A DNA stretch of 64,000 nucleotides. It comes from Coriaria nepalensis. Taxonomy: Eukaryota; Streptophyta; Magnoliopsida; Cucurbitales; Coriariaceae. Of this stretch, positions 21,995-33,100 are shown one piece after another (position 1 is the stretch's first letter; each line of letters starts with the position of its first letter). The notes under the pieces were generated by a model. It had not been told where the DNA came from. It did no database searches and saw only the letters and a list, made by a program, of their open reading frames with translations. The stretch covers positions 8,584,501 through 8,648,500 of the forward strand of contig CP114492.1 of the NCBI GenBank assembly GCA_027186245.1, read 5' to 3'. A program made the position numbers and the translations under genes.

Positions 21995-23252
21995 TCAAGA
22001 AAGCTCGATGATTTTCGACCCCTTATTTGTTAGCTTTTTTCCGGAAGAATTGTCCTTGACAGGCTTGGATCTTTTGAGGTTTTTCACTAGAGAGCAGCGC
22101 TCATCGTTATTGTAGCTCCTCTTGTGATTTTCATTCTCGTTTCCTCTGTCAGAAGTGCTACCATCAGCATCATCATCTTGGATATCTTCTTCTGATTCAG
22201 ATTCACTGCTTTCACCGGCTAATGAAATCACTGGCTGGTAACCTGAAAGTGCTGACTCAGCAGCAGAGACAGCTTCCGGGGTATGGAGATCAGCTATGCC
22301 CAGCATTAAATCCTATAATCAAGATTCTTAAAACATATTAATTAATTACAAAATCTATCTAGCATGAATGAAGAAGAATGAGAAAGAGAGAGGTTCACCA
22401 TTTCGATAACTTCTGATTCGTTCCCAGTGAGCACTTCGATATCATAGTTGTCAGAATGGTCCTACATTTAAGTAGAAATAGTCATAAGCAGAAAGCATAA
22501 GTCTGGAGTAAGATTTGGAACTTAGAGAATCACTTTGACAGTTGAATTTTGATCAATGTGCAAACAAACCTTTGCATCAAGTAGCAACCTTTCATTAGCT
22601 TTCGAGAAGACTCCTAAGAAGTCTTTCACTTTTCCCAATACTGCAGTATAGGCAAAGCGTTAAAAACTCGGGTAAGATACACACTTGCAATAAGCATCAA
22701 TATTGTTTTTACTTTATGAAAAGATGCCCTTATGCTTACAACAAAAACAAACATACACAGAAAATAAATCAAAATTGAAGTGGGAAAAAATTGAAACAAA
22801 AAACCTAAAGTTAGGCAACAATTAGATTGGACAATTACTCTCTAAACAAAAGCAGTTCATCACTGCATCTATATCCCTCCCTCTCACACATGAAACTATC
22901 CCATATTCATCTAGACTATAGATACAATTAAAATCTAAACCCAATTCAGCTGTGAAGATCAAGTACCTTCACTTTTGGGAACTGAAGTTGTAGTGGGCTT
23001 TTCATCAGGACGAGGTTTCTTCGAGATAGGGTCTTTTTTACAAACAAGAAGTGCAGATCCTGAAAATTCTTAAGAGAAAAAAATTAGATAGAAACAGACT
23101 ATATATGCAAAATCATCCACAAATTTCAGTTCAGAACATCATCACATTGCACAAGCATAATGCCAGAAACCAAACAAGAGAAACAAACCGATGGGTGAAG
23201 AGGAAGATTTCTTATGCTCAAAATGCAGAAGATCCTTACTGGTTTTCCCCAT
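21995..23252 (-). CDS. Probable NOPCHAP1-like (DUF4598) nucleolar protein
   Basis: Five minus-strand exons: 23252-23189, 23059-22967, 22640-22570, 22461-22399, 22312-21995 (609 nt, 202 aa). All introns are GT-AG and the frame closes. The N-terminus is basic (MGKTSKDLLHFEHKK). A central helix-like segment (VLGKVKDFLGVFSKANERLL) and the motif SEVIEMDLMLGIADL follow. The tail is very acidic and serine-rich (SSESESEEDIQDDDADGS) and then lysine-rich. This order matches the NOPCHAP1/C12orf45 family, which in animals links NOP58 to the R2TP chaperone during box C/D snoRNP assembly. Assignment is from motif memory and is moderate; 'small nuclear protein of unknown function' is the alternative. A leader intron from about 23638 to about 23275 is plausible. 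Confidence 0.65.
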
Positions 23253-24479
23253 CTCCCTTTTACTCTTAACAGTGCCGAATAAAAAAAAAGTGTTAGGGCC
23301 ATAGTTCATTGAAGAAGAACTACATCTCTAATCTGGTAACATATCATACTAGCTGGAATCACAAATCAGTAAGTACAGGAGAAAAAAGAGGCAATTTATA
23401 GCGTGTGCAATGAAAGATCAAAAAGCCAAAAATAACATTCTTTCTCTCGGTAATCAACAAATACCTTAACATTACAATCACAAAAAATAAGAATTTTACT
23501 AAAATTTAAGACAAATTTGTTTGAAACCATAAATCGTTGAGCTACCTAGCTACTGTTTGAAAGCAAGGAAAAATCGAGGAAAAGCGATATAGACACAGAA
23601 ACAGATGCAAAAATGAAGAGACAGAGAGAGAGAGAACCGAGCGGCGAAGTTCTCAGAAACAGACGTCCAGTGAAGATGATCGAAGCAGCGTAAACGATGA
23701 AGACGAGCTAAAAGGAAGAGAAAGGGTTTATAACCGTTCAGGGTTTTTGCAGAACTGATTTTATAATTTGCCGATTCAAAGTAGAAGCCTAAGATTTGTA
23801 TAATTATTATTCATTTATTTATTTTCCCTTCTTGTCTCGACATAAATACTCCTCGGCCCACAGGATATGAATATATATTTTGGGCTCACTGGAAGTTGGG
23901 CCTGACTCCTTGTCAGGATTGGAGGCCTTGTAAGCCCAAGCCCCAACTATAAACTCCAAACTGTGCTACTGATCCAGACATTCTTATATACTCGTAAAGT
24001 TCAATTTCACTATAATTATATATGTCATTTTTATACACTATAACAAATATCAAGTATCACAAAAGAATTATGTTTGTAATTATGAGGGTACCAAAGTAAA
24101 AATTCTATTTGATTCAAATGAACGAGAATGATTTTATATTTTTACTGGAATGAAAAAGTTTTTCATTCATTCTCACTTAAATAGGCGTTTTTTGTCAGAA
24201 TCGAAGTAAGTATCCATTTATATAATTTTTTTTTTCATATTTTTTAAATTCTATTATGATATTTGGATAATTTTTAAAACTTTTTTTTTTAAAGAGATAC
24301 AAAAAAATCATCATTCTCATTCTCATTATATTTTCATTATTATTTTTATTCTCATTCCTACGAAGAAATTAAAAAACTAAACCTGTACTAAATTTTATGT
24401 ACTATCATAATTATGCCCAATATGAACACATATATTTCATATTACCTATATAAAAAATTTATTTTTATGTATAGACGTG

Positions 24480-25660
24480 ACGGTGAGAAGAAAGCAGAGT
24501 TCACGAAGAATGGGAGGGCTTGAGAGAGAAGGTTGAAATTTGATAAGAAAAGCTTAGAATAAACATGAAAATGGTGGAAGAGGGTTATTAAGCGGGAGAA
24601 GGGAAGAAGAACGGACACAACCGTTGAGTATGTCCGCTGTCATATTCCATGTGTCATGTTCTTAGAGGTTATCACAGAGAATGACAAACGCGAATCGAGG
24701 TACATTTAAGACACTAGCGTGCATCCTTTCACATCCCTCGGTAGTGACGAGGGTTGGTAGGATAAGACAGGAATTTATCGGCCGGAATAGTGGTCAGAAT
24801 GACGTGTGACTCATAGAATGAGGTTACATGTCAAGAAGCTAACTATTATACCAAATTCCGAGAGAGCCTCAGTTGGGTAACCTTAGAGACTGAGGCTCGG
24901 CGTCATCGGCTTCAAATTATAGAAATAGAGTGTGAATGATATATAATATCTAAGGCTGAGGTACTTAGGGTCTAAGATGGCATAAGCTTAATTATCCATA
25001 TTTGGATGAGGCGAAAAAGCTCAAGAAAACATTGAGGCTGAGCTAGGTATTTTCTCGCTCAGCACATATATTGGCAGTATAACTGGAGGAGTGAACATGT
25101 GGAAAGCAACTAACACTCGAGTTGAGACCCTATCATTGGTATGTTAGACAAGGGGGCACTGCTGTGAGTTGAGGTACCTTGAAAGATGTTAGACTAAGGC
25201 AGCGCCTTATTGCTCAAAAGGACAAGTGAGTGGAGAGCAAATTCATACTATGTCAGACTGCAGGGCGCTGACACCAGTCATGGAGTAAATAATAAAGCAG
25301 TGAGGGGCGATACCTGTAAAGCTGTCAAGAGCCTCTTAACTTAAATTAGGTATAAAAATCGAATGTCAAAATATAAAGAGGTAATGAAAAATTAATGAAA
25401 AAAAGAACAAGTTTTTTCAATATTCTCCAGATTTTTCCTCTTAAAAAACTAACTAAAGCGTTAGAGGGGGGTTGGGCGACCACCACTTCAGCCGCAATTT
25501 ATTGGTAAATGCAAGAGCCAATCTTAGGACATACTGTGAATCATAGAGCCCTCAATGATGGACGGAAATCTACGTCAACAAGTGGTATGTGGCTTTGTGC
25601 ACCGCACTGCAAAAATAGGGCCCAAATGTCCTCTACTTAAGTTGGTATCAGAGTTCCACA
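24480..25660 (+). mobile_element. Possible decayed LTR retroelement fragment
   Basis: Non-coding, moderately GC-balanced sequence with LTR-like layout. A TATA-like TAGGTATAAAAATC lies near 25350. An A/T-rich stretch then leads to a segment near 25450 (AACTAACTAAAGCGTTAGAGG) of a type often seen near the ends of plant LTRs. Primer-site-like TGGTATCAGAG lies at about 25653-25663, with a weaker AAGTGGTAT at about 25580. No partner LTR or coding domain was found, so this is tentative. Confidence 0.35.
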
Positions 25661-25726
25661 CCACAATATTTTTTTATCGGTGAACTTGCACCGCATTGAA
25701 AGATGATGCAATGCGGTTTTGTACGG

Positions 25727-25985
25727 TTCAAACATGATTTCTTATCCCTATCTTTATCTATTAAATCATCCATTTAGAATAACTTCATATAGAATTTCGA
25801 CGAATCGATACACAGTTCAAACATGATTCCTCCCTCCTATTTGTGTCTATTGAACCAACCCTTAAGACTACTTCACATAGGATTCCGACGATTGGTACAG
25901 TTCAAACATGATCCTTACCCCTAATCTTTGTCTACTGATCCAACCCTTAAAAATTATTTACATCAGATTCCGGCATGGGATTCTA
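25727..25985. repeat. Degenerate tandem repeat, three copies of about 88 bp
   Basis: Each unit starts TTCAAACATGATT or TTCAAACATGATC (25727, 25816, 25903) and contains a T-C-TATT-GA-CCAACCCTTA-like middle and a GATTCCG or ATTTCGA end. Periods are 89 and 87 bp. Units have diverged noticeably. No protein is evident. Confidence 0.8.
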
Positions 25986-26146
25986 ATCCGTCCTATTTCC
26001 AATTTTTATTTAAAGAAAAAAAATATACAGAGAAGTACAAACGAATCAAATAAAAAATTGCATTAAAAATCAAAAGAATCAAGTTAGGCAGCCTCTAACT
26101 ATACAGCTCATCCAATAAAAAAAAAGAAAGAAATAATTCCCACTAC

Positions 26147-27825
26147 CTAATGCCTCAACTCCTTTCGGAGTTTCTTAGAGAACGAGATACATGCATCCAT
26201 GCTCAGATCCATAGCCGCCGCCAATGCCACAAAAGCAGCTGCATCCTCCGTGCAAGTCACGTACTGTGCCCCCACCTCCACTTTCGGCTTACTACACTTC
26301 CCCAACCCCTCAACCGTTGAGGACATTACAAACCCTTTGTTCAAATATGGCGCCAAATACCATAAGTCTTCCGACCCACTCGAACTTGTCCTGGCCCCAC
26401 AAGACCCGGACCCTAAATCACAACTACTTTGCGCACTACTCACCGGAGACATGTAATGAGTCATGTCGATGCTAAACTTGCCGCCCCTTCTTGCACTTAT
26501 AGAGGTGGTGGCTAGAGTGGCGGCAGCAGCAGTGGCGGGAAGTAGCTTGAACCGAAAGTTGACTGAGTCCGATCCATTACTGCAGTCTCGCCATGCCTCA
26601 AGCCGGCCCCATGGGTTCCATATTCCATCTTCGGGCCGGAGTATTAGCCATGCTCCCGGGTTGGACTGGCTCACGAGGTGCGAGCGGCCGGATGGGACGA
26701 AAGGTGTGACCATGGATGCGGCTGCTACGGGTGACCCAAATAAGTCGTGGACCGTAATGGACCATCCTTTCCGTTCTTTGGTGGGTCTGTCCTTCTTGGG
26801 TCGGAAACTTGTGAGCCATCTTGAACCGCTTATTGATTCAGAGATCGAGGAGCTGGATTTCAATAATCCAAGGGAATAATATTAGTGAATGAATTAATTG
26901 GTATTAATTTTTTAAGGAAAATAAATAAAATTAAATTAAAAGTAAAATAAAAATAAAAATGTAAAACATTTGTATTTGACCATAGTTGAACTTTCCAAAA
27001 AAAGTAGGACATCAGAAAAAAAACCTTTCCAAAAAAAGTCAAAAGTTTTTTCTTTACTGCCGGTAAGAATTTTTTATTTCCTTTCTTTTTTGTATTTTCT
27101 CAGCAGCCAAACAACAAACTGAAAAAAATTAAGAAGATTTAAGATCTTTCCAAGAAAACTAACCTGGGTCTCTGATTCCAATCGCGTTCATTTCTGAAAC
27201 TGAATTTGCAAGAGAAAACAGGCTGTTTAACAGTGCCAGTCCCACCACCGGGTTGGACCTGATAAACTTGCGGGCTGCACTCCGGCTCTCCGTCAAACTC
27301 GAACACGAATCTCGGGTCGGGCTCGGCGCGAACACTCAAATGAAACTCCAAACCCTCCGCCTGGGCCCAGCCTTTGATATTGTTCTTGCACTCACCGACT
27401 TCAATCCAACCGTGGTGAAAAAAACAAGCCCTAGACTCCGCCGCGCTCAGATTACTCAACGGCAACAGAACTCGCCCGATCATTTTCGGAGTATCGCGAG
27501 TTGCACACTTGAATCTTTCTTCCCTTCTTTGGCCGGAGAAGATTTCAATCTTCAAGCAAGGGCTTTTTAGCCTATCGATCTGTGTTTTGCTCAGGTTGAA
27601 GCAAGCAGCGAGGGAGTTGTTGACAGAGAGAGAATCTTCATCGAAGGGAGTTATTGAAACGTCGGCGTACTGAGTGGGAAAGTTATTGAGCTTGATTTTG
27701 CAGAAGCAGGGGGAAGAGGAGGAGGAGGAAGGGAGAACGCCGCCCGAGATAGAATGTTTTGCTGGTTTGGGGACTTTGATGGTCAAGCCTTTTACTATGA
27801 TCCGTACAAATGGGCACAGATCCAT
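26147..27825 (-). CDS. DUF1005 family protein
   Basis: Two exons, 27825-27164 and 26852-26147 (1368 nt, 455 aa), joined across a GT-AG intron of 311 bp in frame (RDWNQRP then SSSISESISG). The protein starts MDLCPFVRIIVKGLTIKVP, the characteristic DUF1005 beginning. It continues through a beta-rich C2-like N-terminal half (CFCKIKLNNFPTQ, KIEIFSGQR, GRVLLPLSNL). The second half has KERKGWSITVHDLFGSPVAA, SNPGAWLILRPEDGIWNPWG and the end EDAAAFVALAAAMDLSMDAC. Such proteins are plant-specific; some are labelled 'formin-like' in databases, but I see no FH2 domain. No catalytic motif is visible and the biochemical role is unknown. Confidence 0.9.
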
Positions 27826-28210
27826 TGTGGGTCTCTAATGGTCTCTGATCAGGGGAGACTAGTAGAGAGAGATAGGAGAAGGGGGGGGGGGGTTAGAAAT
27901 AGGTCGTTTAAGAGAGAGAGGGGTTCAGGATATGAAGGGGAGACAGGCTGGAGAATTGAAATGAGTATTAACTGTAGATATTTGGAAACAGCAAGGATAA
28001 TATAAGGACGCTCTCTTTTTATATATATTATTATATAATTATAACAAGACTGCTTAATCCAATGTATAGATAGATATCTAGATATGACTCATTCCATTAT
28101 TTTATATCTTATATATATGAGACAAATATATGCATGCTCAAATTGAGAGCGTTCTATTATCTACGTTAAATTAACCTAAGTGAGTAAATTAAGAATGTCG
28201 ATTTTGGCCC

Positions 28211-28243
<33 letters not shown>

Positions 28244-28767
28244 GTTTTGGCCTACATTGGTTTGGTGTTATCATGTTTCATATAGGTTGGTTAGTTAAAT
28301 ATTATCCACAAGGTTATCCAGAAAGTTAATGGAAATGAAAATTTTATTTCACAAGAAGTTACTAGAAGCATCCAGAGGAATTAAGAAGATGTTTGATTTG
28401 ATTCCATATGAAAAAATAATAATGAAAAAAAAAGAAAAATTAATAATTTTATTATATTATATTTATTGAATTGTATAAAAAATAATTAATACAAATAATT
28501 TTAATTATATAATTAACTAAACCGCCACATAATAATAAAAAAAAAACTAAGAAAACCTACGTAAATAAATAAATAATTTTACTTAAAAGATATATATTTT
28601 AAAAATAATTACACGTTACATAATTCGGCATCCATTAAACAAAGTCGAAGACAAGGCCAATGGGCATAGGTAGAATAAGTGTATTCGTGCGGTGGCGGTG
28701 AGCTGGAACTCAACAAGCCAATTAGCGCACGTACACTACTTGTCAGCCGCACCAGTAAGAGACATAC

Positions 28768-28768
<1 letters not shown>

Positions 28769-28804
<36 letters not shown>
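28769..28804. repeat. (AT)n microsatellite
   Basis: A perfect alternating AT tract of about 36 bp. A shorter one lies at about 28222-28243. Confidence 0.95.
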
Positions 28805-28807
<3 letters not shown>

Positions 28808-29736
28808 GTTTTGCTCTGTCGTTTACTTGATCGTTCGGGACTACGGGTTGGTTAGAGCCTACAGCGCCCGGATCGATGGGCGCCACATTTTTCGCGCTTT
28901 CCCATCGGTAGCACAGCTGTTCCCTGGCCCCACTTCCGGCAGATTGTGCTCATAAATCCGTTATCATAATGATGACCAGCCCATCTCATGGCCAGGTCAC
29001 TGCAATCTGCCTACGAGAATATTGGATACCGCCATGTCATCACATTATTATCCTTATTGGCTAGATTTTACAAGATTGTTGAATTTGAAATTTTTTTTTT
29101 CTTTTCCCCAAATTTAAGCCGGATTAATTATAGAAGGTAACGAATGAGGGATCAAATTTAAATAAACTAGAGTCATTTAGTAATTATTTAATTTAAATAT
29201 GTTGTTAAATTTTATTTAAATTTTGGTCCCTAACATGATCATTTTATAAATCATAGTGGGCGGAAAAGAGAAGTGGTCAGGATAAGAAAGCCCAAATTGA
29301 AGACGATAAGCCTAAACTCAACTCCGGAGAAAGCGGACTAAAATATAATTAACAAGCCCAATAAATAAAGAAGCTTGAATATAAGTCTAAAGCCCAATAA
29401 CTAAACGAAACAGTTACAAAAACCCAACTCCCCAAGCACACGCACTCTGGCCCACTCTGGCCCAAAAAACAAAAGGGAGAAAAAAGCACATGCACAGTAC
29501 GCAACCAGGCACAGCACGAAACGCGAGTCTCTTCTTCTTCTTCTTCGCCTTCTTCAGTTCTTCTCCTTCGACAACCAACGGGAAGGAAAAGGAAAAAAAT
29601 AAAAGAAAAAAGAAAAAAATTAAGCATTAATAAATAACGTGTACGGTCATAAATTTTGTATATGTAATTTAGGGTATAATTTAATATAATTTATAATTAA
29701 AGTATGATTTAAGAAAATAATAAATTTGATCTAAAG

Positions 29737-29820
29737 TAAATGGTAAATGGTAAATGGTAAATGGTAAATGGTAAATGGTAAATGGTAAATGGTAAATGGT
29801 AAATGGTAAATGGTAAATGG
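29737..29820. repeat. Perfect minisatellite, 12 copies of TAAATGG
   Basis: Exactly 84 bp, twelve identical 7-bp units, no mismatch. The unit length equals that of the plant telomere repeat but the sequence differs from TTTAGGG. It lies 413 bp upstream of the TOR ATG. Confidence 0.97.
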
Positions 29821-30055
29821 TGTCACCTTAAATATGTGAAGATGAAAATGAATCACCTTAAAACATATTGAATTAGATCTATTTTTCTTCTTTCGACAGG
29901 CGATATGACGAAATAAATTGCACCGAATATGTTGTCGTCTAGTGAACTGTATTGATCTAGGTTTGTATCGTATCTCATATTCATACACAAATAGGATTAG
30001 ATAGTTTTATTTATCCACCGTTGCAGAGAAGCTCTGGTGCTTGGGCTTCGAGTCG

Positions 30056-30064
30056 ATGCCTTGA
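30056..30064 (+). promoter_or_regulatory. Possible two-codon upstream ORF in the TOR leader
   Basis: ATG CCT TGA lies 86 bp upstream of the TOR start codon, in what is probably the 5' leader. It would matter only if the transcript begins upstream of 30056, which I cannot tell. Confidence 0.35.
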
Positions 30065-30149
30065 AAGGAAAGGAATCAGGCGGAGAAGAAAAGGGGGAGT
30101 ACAAGGATTGGAGTCTCTTTGGGCAATTAGGGTTTATATCTGGAGCCAA

Positions 30150-33100
30150 ATGGCAACCGCATCGCAGTTGCACCGCGGCTCTTCCTCAGCGGGACCTGTT
30201 GGTGGTAGCTTCGACGCTCTCAATCGTATTTTCGCTGACCTCTGCACCCGTGGTACACCTAAGGTGCTGTGCTTCACTCTCTCTCTCTCTCTCTCACTTT
30301 CTATTACAATACAAGTTTTTCGATGTTATTCTGTGCTTATAGGGTTACTTTCAGAGTGAATGGTCAAGCAATTTGAGTAGAAGAATTCCAACGCTTTCTT
30401 ATTCAGCTTCGCTTTACTATGGTTATAGACATAGTCTCTACTATCCGCGGTTATGAAGGGAGCTTGCTATAATTTACTGATTTGGGGTATTTCCATGTTC
30501 TTGAATTACGTCTAGCTGGAGTATTGAAACTTGATAGTCGATGAGAGTTCCATCTCTTGTGATTCTAGATTTTCTTGATAAAAAGTTTTTTATTGGGGTA
30601 TTTTGGCAATTTGGTTTGCTCACTAGTTTTGGTCCTGTGGTTATTCATGTGTTTCGTGGAATTATTCTTTACGCACGTAGGAGGGGGCATCATTAGCCTT
30701 AAAGAAACATCTAGAGGAAGAGGCTCGTGATCATAGTGGAGAAGCATTTTCGCGTTTCATGGATCAGCTGTATGATCGAATTTCTAGTCTATTAGAAAGT
30801 AATGACGTCGGTGAAAATCTGGGAGCATTAAGAGCAATTGACGAATTGATCGATGTGGCTCTTGGTGAAAATGCCTCCAAAGTTTCTAAGTTTTCTAATT
30901 ATATAAGGACTGTATTCGACGTCAAGCGTGATCCTGAGATTTTGGTCCTTGCCAGTAAAGTTCTGGGTCATCTAGCCAGAGCTGGTGGGGCAATGACTGC
31001 AGATGAAGTGGAACACCAGGTGTGTATCAATTTCCCTTAGTTTATTGTGTTGTTATTTGGCATACTGTATGAATTATATATTATTTTCTTCAGGTAAAAA
31101 TTGCTTTGGATTGGTTGGATGGTGAAAGAATTGAGTATCGTCGTTTTGCTGCTGTCTTAATCTTGAAGGTGAGCATTCTTTGACATCATAAATAATCCAT
31201 TCTGTGGCCTAGATGGAAAGTTTCTGGATTTGCTTTCCTTTTCCGTTAAGAAGACTTGATGGACTGTGGATATAATAACCTTTCAGCTCAAAAGTTCATG
31301 TTTATTAGATAGAAATTCTCCTTCGTATGATAGTCCACTCTGTACACTATGTTAGGAAATGGCAGAAAATGCTTCGACAGTATTCAATGTGCATGTCCCT
31401 GAATTTGTTGATGCTATATGGGTTGCTCTAAGGGATCCGCAGTTGGCAGTTCGTGAGCGAGCTGTAGAGGCATTGCGAGCCTGCCTTCGTGTAATTGAAA
31501 AGCGTGAAACACGTTGGCGTGTGCAGTGGTTAGTTTCCAAATGACCCCCCCCCCCCCCCAAATAAATAAATAAAAATTGCTCAAGTATTCTATTTGGGGA
31601 CAAAATTTCATTTTATTTCTTTTCCTCTCTGTTTTAGGTACTATCGAATGTTTGAGGCTACACAAGACGGATTGGGAAAAAATGCTCCTGTTTATAGCAT
31701 ACATGGTTCTTTGCTTGCAGTTGGAGAGCTTTTGAGGTGGGTAATGAAGGTTCCATTTACGTATGAATTAGTACTATGTTTTTTGAACATGTCTACTCTT
31801 TAGGAACCCATCTTACATCTAAATCCGAGAATGCTCTTAGAAACCTTCATATTCTGGTATCTTCCAAGATACAAGCTCATACCATCTTAAGTATGTTGTT
31901 GCTGTCTAATGTTGAAACGTTGGATGGGTACAAAGGCCTCAAAGTATATCTTCAATGGTGCTGCAGTTTTCTCAACTAACCATTTTAACTGTATTTTTCA
32001 CTATTTTTATGCCAGTATAATGGTTAAATGTGAATTTCATATTGGCAGGAATACAGGTGAATTCATGATGTCAAGGTATAGGGAAGTTGCTGACATTGTT
32101 CTTAGATACCTAGATCATCGAGATAGACTTGTCCGCCTGAGCATAACGTCATTGCTACCTCGAATTGCTCATTTCTTACGCGATCGATTTGTTACAAATT
32201 ACTTGACGGTAGTTATTTTGTTTCATCTTTCAAGTTCCTATTGTGGCTTATGAGATAATGTATTTGTTGAGAGCATTTTTTCTAGTAATTAAAAATTTGC
32301 ACTTGAGACTTCCTGCAGATATGCATGGATCATATTCTTGCTGTTCTACGAACACCTGATGAGCGTGCCAGTGGGTTTGTTGCTCTCGGGGAGATGGCTG
32401 GTGCTTTGGCTGGGGAACTGATCAACTATTTGCCGACAATTACATCTCACTTACGTGAAGCAGTATGCCCCTACTTGTTGCCGATATAGGCCCTCCCTTG
32501 TAACTTTACATTTTCATTATATCACTGTTGGAGAATTTATTAACTTCAGCCATTTCAGTTTGCAACAGCTATGTAGTTATTAAACGCTTTAATCTGTAGA
32601 TTGCTCCACGTAGAGGGAGACCATCACTGGAGGCTTTGGCTTGCGTTGGAAGCATTGCAAGAGCCATGGGGCCTGCTATGGAATCTCATGTTCGTGGTTT
32701 GTTAGATATTATGTTCTCTACCGGTCTTTCCCCTACTCTCATAGAAGCCCTTGAACAAATAACAATAAGGTCTGCAACAATTCATCTATTGCTTCCTTGC
32801 ATGCTTGTAATGATTTCTCTTTGAGAAGATCTGATCCTCTCTTATTTGTGCTTGTTGTTCAAGTATTCCATCTTTGCTGCCGGGTATCCAGGAACGGTTA
32901 CTAGACAGCATTTCAATGGTTCTGTCAAAATCCCATCATCCACAGGGGAGGTCAGCTGTTGGTGTAGGTCGAGGAACTGCAATGAATGTCCCTCAGCATG
33001 TTTCGGATCTTAGTGGTTCGTCCCTAGTGCAGCTTGCATTGCAGACGCTTGCTCGTTTTAATTTTAAGGTTTGTGTATGTCCTGTAGTCGAGCAAAAGCC

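Larger units (their letters stand above)
23253..26146. other. Leader/promoter region, then repeat-rich intergenic DNA
   Basis: About 23260-23720 is the likely 5' leader and promoter of the minus-strand gene, with a GA-rich tract near 23618-23635. From 24480 to about 25650 the sequence is less A/T-rich and has no open frame; it looks like an old LTR (listed separately). A 3-copy degenerate tandem repeat lies at 25727-25985. Confidence 0.55.
27826..30020. other. Intergenic spacer between DUF1005 and TOR
   Basis: Carries the DUF1005 leader (GA-rich, G-run near 27880) and AT microsatellites at about 28222-28243 and 28769-28804. A GC-richer, gene-free stretch lies at 28805-28960 and a 7-bp minisatellite at 29737-29820. 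The open frame at 28692-28955 spans the AT repeat and has no domain. The minus-strand frames at 29349-29988 are low-complexity or cross the minisatellite. The TOR promoter must lie at the right end. Confidence 0.6.

Noticed and set aside
26199..26879. Plus-strand open frames opposite the DUF1005 gene
   Set aside because: They are antisense shadows of a well-supported minus-strand exon.
28692..28955. 87-codon open frame across an AT microsatellite
   Set aside because: About a quarter of it is repeat-encoded Ile-Tyr and no domain is present.
29737..29820. Interstitial telomere repeat
   Set aside because: The 7-bp unit is TAAATGG, not TTTAGGG or its complement.
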